A stretch of 8,574 nt of DNA from Treponema sp. (GTDB lineage Bacteria; Spirochaetota; Spirochaetia; Treponematales; Breznakiellaceae): assembly GCA_031278755.1 (NCBI GenBank), contig JAITJV010000311.1, forward strand, positions 1-8,574, read 5' to 3'. Position numbers and translations under genes: made by a program. Numbering within the stretch: the first letter of the stretch is position 1; the number at the start of each line of letters is the position of its first letter. The notes beneath the pieces are model-generated. The model had not been told where the DNA came from and ran no database searches. It was given only the letters and a program-made list of their open reading frames with translations. This document shows positions 1 through 5,877 of the stretch, in pieces.

Positions 1-337
1 GGCCGAACATGATAAAGGGCAGGCCGGGAAATTCTTTTGCTACAAGATCATGGAGGCTTTTTTCATCCTCGGTAGTGGTAAGGTAGCCTTTGGCGCCGTA
101 ATCCCCCCAGGTGTCGGAATCCGCGGCGGTTTTGCCGTGTCCAACATGATCATCGGCGCATACTACAAAACCCGCCTCATTCAACTTGAGGATAAGATGA
201 AGATAACGGCGGGAATGTTCCCCAAGGCCGTGAACAACCTGCACAACGGCTCTGGGTTTGCGTATAGAGGTGTAAAGCCACGCCTTCACCTTATCCCTGC
301 CGTTGTACGACGAAAAACTCAATTCTTTAAGCGCCAT
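1..337 (-). CDS. Alpha/beta hydrolase, monoacylglycerol lipase-like (serine aminopeptidase S33 / Hydrolase_4), N-terminal part
   Basis: Partial gene: the ATG is at 337 and the reading frame runs off the left edge after 112 residues. The visible part reads as the N-terminal half of a Hydrolase_4 (monoglyceride lipase / lysophospholipase) enzyme. Residues 31-45 contain the oxyanion-hole strand VVQVVHGLGEHSRRY and residues 62-70 read DDHVGHGKT, which closely match the HGxGEHSxRY and DHxGHGxS blocks of monoacylglycerol lipases. The sequence ends at FIMFG, exactly where the nucleophile elbow GHSMG would follow, so the catalytic Ser, Asp and His are all outside the window. Likely substrates are monoacylglycerols or lysophospholipids (family knowledge; not visible here). 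The start is supported by GGGAGG at 343-348, five bases before the ATG. No signal peptide is seen, so it is probably cytoplasmic. It is divergent from the pyr operon and unlikely to be functionally linked to it. Confidence 0.9.
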   Translation of the reverse strand, partial: MALKELSFSSYNGRDKVKAWLYTSIRKPRAVVQVVHGLGEHSRRYLHLILKLNEAGFVVCADDHVGHGKTAADSDTWGDYGAKGYLTTTEDEKSLHDLVAKEFPGLPFIMFG

Positions 338-358
338 GACAGCCTCCCGAAACTCCGT

Positions 359-387
359 TTTATCGAATCGTAAAAATCCTGTATAAA
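359..387 (+). promoter_or_regulatory. Candidate promoter for the pyr operon
   Basis: TATAAA at 382-387 is a good -10 match. It lies 17 bases after TTTATC at 359-364, which is only a weak -35 match. The hexamers lie in the AT-richer gap between the divergent hydrolase gene and pyrC. Transcription would begin near 394 and leave a leader of about 100 nt that includes the stem-loop at 445-464. A second -10-like hexamer, TATGAT at 483-488, lies closer to pyrC without a good -35. Neither is certain. Confidence 0.25.
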
Positions 388-444
388 GTTTCAGGCGCTT
401 TTTGAATATTGTCAAGAAATAAAAAGGGAGAAACGAAAACCGGC

Positions 445-480
445 CGGGTCTCAGGAGATTCCCGCTGTATTTTTCTTTAT
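445..480 (+). terminator. Terminator-like stem-loop in the pyrC leader (possible attenuator)
   Basis: CGGG (445-448) pairs with CCCG (461-464), and TCTC (449-452) with GAGA (455-458). The two 4-bp helices are separated by a two-base TT bulge. After the stem comes CTGTA and then a U-rich run (470-480, TTTTTCTTTAT). No gene ends upstream on this strand, so if it is a terminator it would act as an attenuator for pyrC-pyrF-pyrK-pyrD. GGGAG at 426-430 could pair with 459-463 and break the lower helix, giving a simple switch; this pairing is inferred by eye. I do not see a recognisable PyrR-binding loop. Confidence 0.35.
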
Positions 481-500
481 TGTATGATACTCTTGGGGCC

Positions 501-1877
501 ATGGCCCGCCGGATGGTTTTACGGAATTTCCGTGTCGTTGATGAAAATACCGACATGACAGGCTCCGTATTGATTGAGGATGGAATAATCAGGGAAGTAA
601 GCGCCGGGGCGGTTGATGACGGCGCCGCGGCCGTGATCATTGACGGGAGAGAACTGCTGTCAGGACAATCGGACGCGGAAAGTCCGCCCCTCCTTATGCC
701 CGCCTTTATCGATCTCCACGCGCACTTTCGGGATCCGCTTTCAGGCAAAAACCTTCCCCCGGAAACTATTGAATCCGCCTGTCTTGCGGCGGCGGCCGGG
801 GGCTTCGGGACGGTCGTCTGTATGGCGAACACAAAGCCGCCGGTCGACACCGCCGAAAAAGCCCTTGTTCTGAAAAAACGCTCCGATGCTTTGGGCCTTA
901 TCGATCTGTACCCTGTTCTTTCCCTTACAAAAAATATGGAAGGAAAAGAACTTTCCGGAATCACCGGACTGCGGCCGTGCGCGGATCCGCGCCGGACAGC
1001 CGGCGAGGGCACCTATGTTCCCCTTATGCTGTCCGAAGACGGCAGGGACGTCCACGACGGCGGCCTTTTTCTTGCCGCCATGAAAGAAGCGCGGAGGCTG
1101 GGCATCCCCGTTTCATGCCATTGCGACGCGGGGGGGGCCGAAGCGGAAGAGGCGAAGGCCGCGGGAAAACCCCGCGCTGTGTGGAGCCGTATCGAAGAAA
1201 ACAACGCCGTGCGGCGGGCCATAGAGACGGGAAGAGAAGCCGGTTGTCATGTGCATATCGCCCATGTGTCAACAGGGGAAGCGGCGGAAATGATACGCCG
1301 GGCGAAGGCGTCCGCCGGCCGGAACGGGACGGGCTTTACCCTCACCGCCGAAGCCGCGCCCCACCATATCGCCCTTACCGAAGAAGACGCGGAGCGCCTC
1401 GGCGGGGAATCATTCGGCCGCGTGAATCCTCCCCTGCGTACCGAGGCGGACAGGCAGGCGCTTATCGCGGCGATCGTCGACGGAACCATAGACGCAATCG
1501 CCGCCGATCACGCCCCCCATTCAGAAACCGATAAAGAAGGCGGCGCTCCGGGTTTTACGGGGCTTGAAACATCCTTCGCCGTCTGTTACACGGAACTGGT
1601 TCTGCCGGCGCCCGCCGGCGCATGTATCGGCGCAAGCCGCCTTTCGGCCCTCATGAGCGCGGCCCCCGCGCGCATATCCGGTCTTGGCGACCGCGGCCGC
1701 ATTGCCGCGGGGTTCAGGGCGGATCTTGCCATAGCCGGAATCAACAGCCCGTGGGAGATTAACGCCGGCGGCTTTAAATCACGGGGAAAGAACACTCCCT
1801 TTGCAGGACGGAAACTGCACGGGCGGATACTTATGACAATACATCAGGGGCGCGTTGTATATGAAGGAGGATGCTGA
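501..1877 (+). CDS. pyrC: Dihydroorotase, class I (PyrC)
   Basis: Cytoplasmic zinc amidohydrolase that cyclises N-carbamoyl-L-aspartate to dihydroorotate, third step of UMP synthesis. Counting from the ATG at 501 (458 aa), the expected blocks occur in order: metal-binding HAHFRDP at 73-79; MANTKP at 108-113 (substrate-binding Asn); SEDG at 178-181, whose Asp fits the bridging Asp of class I enzymes; CHCD at 206-209; HVST at 255-258; EAAPHH at 284-289; NPPLR at 309-313; and DHAPH at 336-340, with the last metal Asp. The C-terminal KNTPFAG block is also standard. HxHxRDP rather than HxHLRDG marks class I. The start is uncertain: TTG at 480 has no ribosome-binding site within range, while ATG 501 and ATG 513 both fit the family N-terminus (MVLRNFRVVDE begins at 513), and neither has a clear Shine-Dalgarno. 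A small insertion (SGQSDAESPP) precedes the HxH strand. First gene of the pyr operon; its stop overlaps pyrF by one base. Confidence 0.95.
   Translation: MARRMVLRNFRVVDENTDMTGSVLIEDGIIREVSAGAVDDGAAAVIIDGRELLSGQSDAESPPLLMPAFIDLHAHFRDPLSGKNLPPETIESACLAAAAGGFGTVVCMANTKPPVDTAEKALVLKKRSDALGLIDLYPVLSLTKNMEGKELSGITGLRPCADPRRTAGEGTYVPLMLSEDGRDVHDGGLFLAAMKEARRLGIPVSCHCDAGGAEAEEAKAAGKPRAVWSRIEENNAVRRAIETGREAGCHVHIAHVSTGEAAEMIRRAKASAGRNGTGFTLTAEAAPHHIALTEEDAERLGGESFGRVNPPLRTEADRQALIAAIVDGTIDAIAADHAPHSETDKEGGAPGFTGLETSFAVCYTELVLPAPAGACIGASRLSALMSAAPARISGLGDRGRIAAGFRADLAIAGINSPWEINAGGFKSRGKNTPFAGRKLHGRILMTIHQGRVVYEGGC
1864..1870 (+). promoter_or_regulatory. Ribosome-binding site that fixes the pyrF start
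   Basis: AAGGAGG, a full anti-16S match, ends immediately before an ATG at 1871 but lies six bases before a second in-frame ATG at 1877. Zero spacing is unusable, so translation should begin at 1877. That ATG overlaps the pyrC TGA (1875-1877) by one base, a typical translational-coupling arrangement. Confidence 0.8.
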
Positions 1878-2812
1878 TGGCGCAGTACAACATGGATAAA
1901 CTTTACGAAGCGGTAGAGAAAAAGGGCCATGTCTGCGCGGGACTCGATACGGCGCCTTCGTATATTCCTCCCGCCGAAAGGCGCAGGGCGGCTTCTGACA
2001 GCGGGGCGGTGCTTGCGTTCAACAAGGCAATCATAGACGCGGTTTTGGACGCCGCCGCCTGCTTCAAGGTGCAGATCGCCTGTTACGAAGAACTCGGCCT
2101 TGCGGGCCTTAAAGCATACGCGGAAACGCTGCGGTACATAAGGGACAGGGGCGGCCTTGTCATTGCCGACATTAAGCGCGGGGACATTGCCGACACCGCT
2201 TCACGGTATGCCGCGGCCCACTTCAGCGGGGACTTCGAGGCGGACTTCGTCACCCTCTCTCCATACATGGGAATGGACTCAATAGAGCCATGGCTTTCCT
2301 GGGCCGGCAGCGCAGGCAAAGGCGCCTTTGTGCTGATGCGGACAAGCAACAGGGGGATGAAGGATTTTGAATATCTTGAATTGGCCGCGGAAGGCGCGGC
2401 CGCGGAAGGCGCGGACACAAAAACCGGCCGGAGGGGCCGCAGGCTCTATGAGGCGGTGGGCGAAAAACTTTCGGCCCTGGCCGCGGTAAAAAAAGGCAAA
2501 TACGGCTACGGCGCATTCGGGGCCGTTGTCGGCTGTACGGAACGCGACGAGGCGGCGTTCATCCGGGAAACATACGGCGGCCTCTTCTTCCTCATCCCCG
2601 GCTACGGCGCGCAGGGCGGCGCCGCAGATGACGCGGCCCTCCTTCTCCGTGAGGGGAACGGCGGAGTAGTAAACGCTTCGCGGTCTATACTCAGGGCATG
2701 GACGGAAACATGTGAAGATCCTGAAGAGGCCGGCAACGGCTTTGCCGCGGAAGCCGCGCGGAGCGCGGTACTGAACATGCGGGACGCGGTCAGGGCCGCG
2801 GTAAAAGTATGA
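1877..2812 (+). CDS. pyrF: Orotidine-5'-phosphate decarboxylase, type 2 (PyrF)
   Basis: Decarboxylates OMP to UMP, the last step of the pathway; cytoplasmic TIM barrel. Numbered from ATG 1877 (311 aa), AGLDTAPSYIPP (21-32) carries the first substrate Asp. The catalytic DxKxxD block is ADIKRGDI at 97-104, with Asp98, Lys100 and Asp103. Then come TLSPYMGMDS (126-135), the type-2 signature MRTSN (154-158), VVGCT (217-221), the phosphate-gripping IPGYGAQGG (240-248) and NASRSIL (266-272). The RTSN and PGYGAQGG blocks place it in the long type-2 subfamily rather than the short E. coli type. It is somewhat longer than the roughly 270-280 aa I expect for that subfamily; part of the excess is an Ala/Glu/Gly-rich segment around residues 169-185, which contains a perfect 15-bp tandem duplication. 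The stop overlaps the pyrK start as ATGA. Confidence 0.95.
   Translation: MAQYNMDKLYEAVEKKGHVCAGLDTAPSYIPPAERRRAASDSGAVLAFNKAIIDAVLDAAACFKVQIACYEELGLAGLKAYAETLRYIRDRGGLVIADIKRGDIADTASRYAAAHFSGDFEADFVTLSPYMGMDSIEPWLSWAGSAGKGAFVLMRTSNRGMKDFEYLELAAEGAAAEGADTKTGRRGRRLYEAVGEKLSALAAVKKGKYGYGAFGAVVGCTERDEAAFIRETYGGLFFLIPGYGAQGGAADDAALLLREGNGGVVNASRSILRAWTETCEDPEEAGNGFAAEAARSAVLNMRDAVRAAVKV
2384..2413 (+). repeat. In-frame 15-bp tandem duplication inside pyrF
   Basis: Two identical adjacent 15-bp units (GCCGCGGAAGGCGCG at 2384-2398 and 2399-2413) encode AAEGA-AAEGA. The repeat lies in a surface-like, low-complexity stretch between the RTSN and VVGCT blocks, so gain or loss of a unit would keep the frame and probably the fold. 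Confidence 0.9.
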
Positions 2813-3633
2813 GCGCGGGGCCGGGAATCAGGCAAAACATCTCCTGTAAACTCATCCGTAATTATTCAATAAACAAAGAAATTTTCCGCCTTGATTTTAC
2901 ATGGCCCGGCTCCGCGCCGCAGGCGGGCCGGTTTTTTATGATAAAACCAAAACGGAGTTCGGTTTTTCTCGGGAGGCCCTTCAGCGCCGCCGGATGGACG
3001 GGCGGAACAGGCGGAGAGCCGGGCAGCATCCGTTTTTTCATCGCCCGCCGCGGCGGGGGAACGGAAGAACTGTTAAACATGCATACCGGTGAAGAAGCGG
3101 AACTCTCAGGCCCCCTGGGAAACACATGGAAAGAATTTCTGCCTGGACCGGCGGGTCAGGCGGGTAAAAACGCCGGAGGGTCCGCAGACTCCGGGGGCGA
3201 AAAAAAAATCGCGCTCATAGGCGGCGGCATAGGCGTCGCCCCCCTCCTTGCGCTGGGAACAGAACTTCCGCCGGACAGTTTCGATTTTTACGGCGGATTC
3301 AGGTCCGCTTCGTTCTGCCTTGAAGACGTCGCGGCGCGGTCTGTGATCATCGCATCGGAAGACGGCAGCGAAGGGGAAAAAGGCCGCATTCCGGATTTTC
3401 TTGATCCCGCAAAATATGCCGCCGTCTGCGCCTGCGGGCCTGAGGCTATGCTCAAAGCTGTTGCAGCCCGCTCCGCGGCCGGGGGCGTCCCCTGTTTTGT
3501 CAGCATGGAGCGGCGCATGGCCTGCGGCGTGGGGGCCTGCCTGGGCTGCACGGTAAAAACAAAAAACGGGAACCGCCGCTGCTGCGCCGACGGCCCGGTA
3601 TTTCCCGCGGGGGAGATCGTCTTTGATGATTAA
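2809..3633 (+). CDS. pyrK: Dihydroorotate dehydrogenase B, electron-transfer subunit (PyrK)
   Basis: FAD and [2Fe-2S] subunit that passes electrons from PyrD's FMN to NAD+. The 274 residues show the ferredoxin-reductase-like order. An FAD-binding barrel carries RPFSA at 56-60, GTEELL at 84-89 and GPLG at 101-104. A nucleotide-binding domain begins with GGGIGVAPL at 138-146 and includes CACGPEAML at 207-215. The C-terminal iron-sulphur motif is MACGVGACLGC (237-247), with Cys239, Cys244 and Cys247, plus a fourth ligand at Cys258 or Cys259 before ADGPVF. Between GPLG and GGGIG is a Gly/Ala-rich stretch (about 112-131, GPAGQAGKNAGGSADSGGEK) that looks longer than usual. The ATG overlaps the pyrF stop by four bases and has no Shine-Dalgarno, so translation is probably coupled. 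Adjacency to pyrD confirms the heterotetrameric class 1B enzyme. Confidence 0.95.
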   Translation: MSAGPGIRQNISCKLIRNYSINKEIFRLDFTWPGSAPQAGRFFMIKPKRSSVFLGRPFSAAGWTGGTGGEPGSIRFFIARRGGGTEELLNMHTGEEAELSGPLGNTWKEFLPGPAGQAGKNAGGSADSGGEKKIALIGGGIGVAPLLALGTELPPDSFDFYGGFRSASFCLEDVAARSVIIASEDGSEGEKGRIPDFLDPAKYAAVCACGPEAMLKAVAARSAAGGVPCFVSMERRMACGVGACLGCTVKTKNGNRRCCADGPVFPAGEIVFDD

Positions 3634-4615
3634 GGATATTTCCCCAACCGGAACACAAAAAAACCGCGGCGGCGCGGCAAAACCCGATCTTTCCGTCACC
3701 ATCGCGGGCGTCCGCCTGAAGAATCCCGTCATAGCGGCTTCGGGGACTTTCGGCTACGGAAGCGAATACGCGGACATTATCGACGTTTCGCGGCTCGGGG
3801 GAATATGCACCAAGGGCCTCACCCTGCATCCCCGCCCGGGCAATGGGGGAAGGCGCCTTCATGAAACGCCGTCAGGCCTGTTGAATTCCATAGGGCTTGA
3901 AAACCCCGGCATCCGCGCCTTTATCGAAAAGGAACTTCCGGGGCTGAGAAAACTCGGCCCCGCGGTGATCGCAAATCTTTCAGGAAAGGACATAGATGAA
4001 TACGCGGAAGGGGCCGCCCTTCTTGACGCTTCTTCCGTCGATATGGTTGAACTTAACATCTCGTGCCCCAATGTCAAAGCCGGCGGGATGATGTTCGGCC
4101 TTGATCCGCAAGCGGCGGGGGAGGTAACGCGTGAAGTGCGCAGGGTCCTCCGCGGCAAGCCGCTCATGGCGAAACTTTCACCCAACGCGCCCGACATTAC
4201 GGCTGTCGCCCGCGCCTGCGTCAATGCCGGCGCCGATGCGCTGTCGCTTGTAAACACCTTTAAGGCGATGGCCATAGACATACGGACGGGAAAGCCCGTC
4301 TTCGACAACATAAGCGCCGGCCTTTCAGGGCCCGCCGTGAGGCCCATAGCCCTCCGCATGGTCTGGGAATTGTGGGAGGCCCTGCGTTCATCTTCGGGAA
4401 CCGGGGAAACAACGCGCGCCGTCCCCATCGCCGGCATGGGGGGCATAACGAACACCGGCGACGCGCTGGAATTCCTCATGGCGGGAGCCTCGGCGATAGA
4501 AGTGGGATCGGCTACCTTCGTTCATCCGCAGAGCATGATCGAAATTATTGAAGGAATTACGGAATATATGCAGCGTATGAAGATCGGACGTATTGAAGAA
4601 ATATCAATACGGTAA
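3626..4615 (+). CDS. pyrD: Dihydroorotate dehydrogenase, class 1B catalytic subunit (PyrD)
   Basis: FMN enzyme that oxidises dihydroorotate to orotate, working with PyrK and NAD+ in the cytosol. Numbered from ATG 3626 (329 aa): NPVIAASGTFGYG at 33-45; TKGLTLHPRPGN at 62-73, with the FMN-contacting Lys; LNSIGLENPG at 86-95; NISCPNVK at 144-151, where Cys147 is the catalytic base typical of class 1 enzymes (class 2 has Ser); KLSPN at 183-187; NTFKA at 210-214; SGPAVRP at 234-240; and the FMN-phosphate loop GMGGITNTGDA at 270-280. Length is close to the family norm of about 305-310 plus a 20-residue N-terminal tail. ATG 3626 is preferred over the in-frame TTG one codon upstream, with GGGGGAGA at 3609-3616 as ribosome-binding site. 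The gene overlaps pyrK by eight bases. It ends with TAA in the same frame as pyrE (see findings). Confidence 0.95.
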   Translation: MIKDISPTGTQKNRGGAAKPDLSVTIAGVRLKNPVIAASGTFGYGSEYADIIDVSRLGGICTKGLTLHPRPGNGGRRLHETPSGLLNSIGLENPGIRAFIEKELPGLRKLGPAVIANLSGKDIDEYAEGAALLDASSVDMVELNISCPNVKAGGMMFGLDPQAAGEVTREVRRVLRGKPLMAKLSPNAPDITAVARACVNAGADALSLVNTFKAMAIDIRTGKPVFDNISAGLSGPAVRPIALRMVWELWEALRSSSGTGETTRAVPIAGMGGITNTGDALEFLMAGASAIEVGSATFVHPQSMIEIIEGITEYMQRMKIGRIEEISIR

Positions 4616-4628
4616 TTTCGCCGGAAAC

Positions 4629-4654
4629 CGCGGCGGGCGGCTGCTTACGCCGCG
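4629..4654 (+). repeat. Stem-loop just after pyrD
   Basis: Perfect 7-bp arms CGCGGCG (4629-4635) and CGCCGCG (4648-4654) with a 12-nt loop. AAACCGC (4625-4631) also matches GCGGTTT (4667-4673), a longer-range alternative that shares bases 4629-4631. No T-run follows the short stem directly, though TTTT occurs at 4671-4674. It may process or attenuate the message between pyrD and pyrE; function unproven. Confidence 0.5.
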
Positions 4655-4762
4655 AGAATAACGCTTGCGGTTTTAAGGAGCACGACGCCCTGTTCAGGCG
4701 GGGACGCCGGCGGGGACGCCGGCGAGGACGCCTTGCCGTTTTCCCTTCCCCCGGTTATTCTC
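4654..4762 (+). repeat. 9-bp inverted repeat bracketing the pyrD-pyrE spacer
   Basis: GAGAATAAC at 4654-4662 is the exact reverse complement of GTTATTCTC at 4754-4762. The right arm ends six bases before the pyrE ATG (4769), where a ribosome-binding site would normally lie. Pairing would enclose 91 nt, including an unused AAGGAG (4675-4680) and the 12-bp hairpin repeats. Confidence 0.5.
4697..4732 (+). repeat. Three tandem 12-bp hairpin units
   Basis: GGCGGGGACGCC at 4697-4708 and 4709-4720 is followed by GGCGAGGACGCC at 4721-4732. Each unit is itself a small inverted repeat: GGCG pairs with CGCC around a four-base loop, GGGA (a GNRA-type loop) in the first two and AGGA in the third. The units lie between pyrD and pyrE. 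In the pyrE frame they would read GGDA-GGDA-GEDA. Confidence 0.9.
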
Positions 4763-4768
4763 AATACC

Positions 4769-5380
4769 ATGGACGAAACAAAAAATGTTCTTGATCTCCT
4801 CCGCGATTCGGAGGCCATGCTGGAAGGCCACTTTCTCCTTTCGTCAGGCCGGCATTCGGACCGGTATTTTCAGTGCGCCCGCCTTTTTCAGTACCCTGAA
4901 CGCGCCGCGGCGGCGCTTGCGGGCGCGGCCGCGCGTATCAGGGCCGACGTCGCTTCGGGCAAACTTGCCGTGGACGCCGTCGCAGGCCCCGCCATGGGGG
5001 GAATCATCGCAGCCTATGAGATGGGGAGGCAGTTGGGGCTTCCCGCATTTTTTACCGAACGGGATGACTCGGGGGCCATGTCGTTGCGGCGGGGCTTTGA
5101 GATACGGCGCGGTATGCGCATCCTTATCGCGGAAGACGTCGTTACCACCGGCAAGTCTTCCGGTGAAAGCGCCGCGGTCCTTGAAAGGCTTGGAGCGGCG
5201 GTAAGCGCCCTTGCATGCCTTGTGGACCGGAGGGCCGAAGGGGTTTCCCTGCCATGGCCCCTGTACGCCGCCTGCAGGGTGAACGCCGCCGACTGGGAAG
5301 CTGAATCCTGCGAGCTTTGCAAAAAGGGAATTCCCGCGGTCAAGCCCGGCTCCAGAAAGATTTCAACCCGGGAACCGTGA
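4769..5380 (+). CDS. pyrE: Orotate phosphoribosyltransferase (PyrE)
   Basis: Joins orotate and PRPP to give OMP, fifth step of UMP synthesis; type I phosphoribosyltransferase fold, cytoplasmic. Numbered from ATG 4769 (203 aa): EGHFLLSSGRHSDRY (19-33) and the following ARLFQYPE are the family N-terminal block, GPAMGG (73-78) and FFTERDD (94-100) follow, and IAEDVVTTGKSSGES (120-134) is the PRPP-binding loop with its acidic pair. The C-terminal ESCELCKKGIPAVKPGSRK block is characteristic of the PyrE group found with pyrDK. Length is normal. The start is debatable: ATG 4769 fits homologues but has no Shine-Dalgarno, while TTG 4733 has GAGGA four bases upstream (4724-4728) and would add 12 residues. 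The frame stays open back to the pyrD stop. Last gene of the operon, separated by 153 bp of repeat-rich spacer, so it may be independently regulated. Confidence 0.94.
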   Translation: MDETKNVLDLLRDSEAMLEGHFLLSSGRHSDRYFQCARLFQYPERAAAALAGAAARIRADVASGKLAVDAVAGPAMGGIIAAYEMGRQLGLPAFFTERDDSGAMSLRRGFEIRRGMRILIAEDVVTTGKSSGESAAVLERLGAAVSALACLVDRRAEGVSLPWPLYAACRVNAADWEAESCELCKKGIPAVKPGSRKISTREP

Positions 5381-5398
5381 AACGCTTTCCCTTCCGGG
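5367..5398. terminator. Possible bidirectional stem-loop between convergent genes
   Basis: CCCGG (5367-5371) pairs with CCGGG (5394-5398), and an inner GAAA (5379-5382) pairs with TTTC (5386-5389) around a CGC loop. The structure overlaps the pyrE stop and ends three bases before the VOC gene's stop on the other strand, where a shared terminator would be expected. Downstream T-runs are weak on both strands, so this is tentative. Confidence 0.3.
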
Positions 5399-5400
5399 GA

Positions 5401-5865
5401 TCACTTATAATTTTCAAGCAGCTCGACAAGACACTTCAGATCCTTGTACGCGTCCATGTAGGCATATTCGCCTTTTCCGTCGCCGTATTTTCCCCGCTGG
5501 ACGCAGGTCATGCCGAATTCTTCACACGCCTCAATCCTGCCGTCCATTCCCTTAATGTGAAAGGCAATATGATGGACGCCTTCGCCGTGCCTGTCAAGAA
5601 AATCCTGCCAGGTGCTTTTTTCACCGTTGGGCTGAATAAGCTCAATCTGAACGTTCGGTCCTACGTCAAAGAAAGCCATAAGGCAGTTGGCTTTGGGCGC
5701 CGGCTCGCCTTCGACAAGAGTTTTTGTGACTTCGTATTTCCCGCCGTCAAAATGATCGGGAACGGGAACGCCGAGAAATTCGGCCCATTTCTGTTTGGTC
5801 TTCACCACATCCTTTACAATGAAACCAACCTGCGTGAGCACCTGCGCTCCAATAACACCCGCCAT
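5401..5865 (-). CDS. VOC (glyoxalase/bleomycin-resistance/epimerase) family protein
   Basis: Small 154-aa vicinal-oxygen-chelate protein with two beta-alpha-beta-beta-beta modules; cytoplasmic. The pattern resembles glyoxalase I and methylmalonyl-CoA epimerase: NVQIELIQP at 71-79 offers Gln73 and Glu75, GEGVHHIAFHI at 94-104 offers His98 or His99, and KCLVELLE at 144-151 offers Glu148. The position of the first metal ligand, normally His in a (D/N)HV(A/G) strand, reads TQVGF (11-15), so Gln12 replaces His. Substrate is unknown; an aldehyde-, sugar- or CoA-ester-related reaction is plausible. Start ATG 5865 is chosen because AAGGAGG (5871-5877) lies five bases upstream; longer starts would run back over lacI. 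The lacI stop is 10 bases upstream, so the two are co-transcribed. A 2-oxo-acid or sugar catabolic role is only a guess from the LacI partner. Confidence 0.85.
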   Translation of the reverse strand: MAGVIGAQVLTQVGFIVKDVVKTKQKWAEFLGVPVPDHFDGGKYEVTKTLVEGEPAPKANCLMAFFDVGPNVQIELIQPNGEKSTWQDFLDRHGEGVHHIAFHIKGMDGRIEACEEFGMTCVQRGKYGDGKGEYAYMDAYKDLKCLVELLENYK

Positions 5866-5870
5866 AATTA

Positions 5871-5877
5871 CCTCCTT
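5871..5877 (-). promoter_or_regulatory. Ribosome-binding site of the VOC gene
   Basis: AAGGAGG read on the minus strand. Its first two bases are the last two of the lacI TAA stop (5876-5878). It sits five bases before ATG 5865 and rejects the longer N-terminus, which would start at 5913 inside lacI. Confidence 0.85.

Noticed and set aside
50..373. Plus-strand frame of 107 aa at the left end
   Set aside because: It is antisense to the hydrolase, whose minus-strand translation has strong lipase motifs and a good ribosome-binding site.
410..415. Perfect -35 hexamer TTGACA on the minus strand upstream of the hydrolase gene
   Set aside because: At 16-18 bases spacing there is no acceptable -10; the nearest TATACA is 24 bases away. 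It is reported here only as a lone hexamer.
480..500. TTG 480 as the pyrC start
   Set aside because: The nearest AGGAG is more than 20 bases upstream and lies within the stem-loop; the extra residues have no counterpart in class I dihydroorotases. ATG 501 or 513 is preferred.
338..500. PyrR-binding attenuator of the Bacillus type
   Set aside because: I could not find the conserved PyrR-binding loop or a clear three-hairpin arrangement; only one terminator-like hairpin is visible.
3106..4479. Long minus-strand open frames opposite pyrK and pyrD (about 200 aa each)
   Set aside because: They are antisense to genes with complete family motifs, their translations are Arg/Pro/Ala/Ser-rich and unlike any known fold, and GC-rich coding DNA commonly leaves such frames open.
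4697..4732. CRISPR-like array
   Set aside because: The units are 12 bp, directly adjacent and without spacers; this is a simple tandem repeat.
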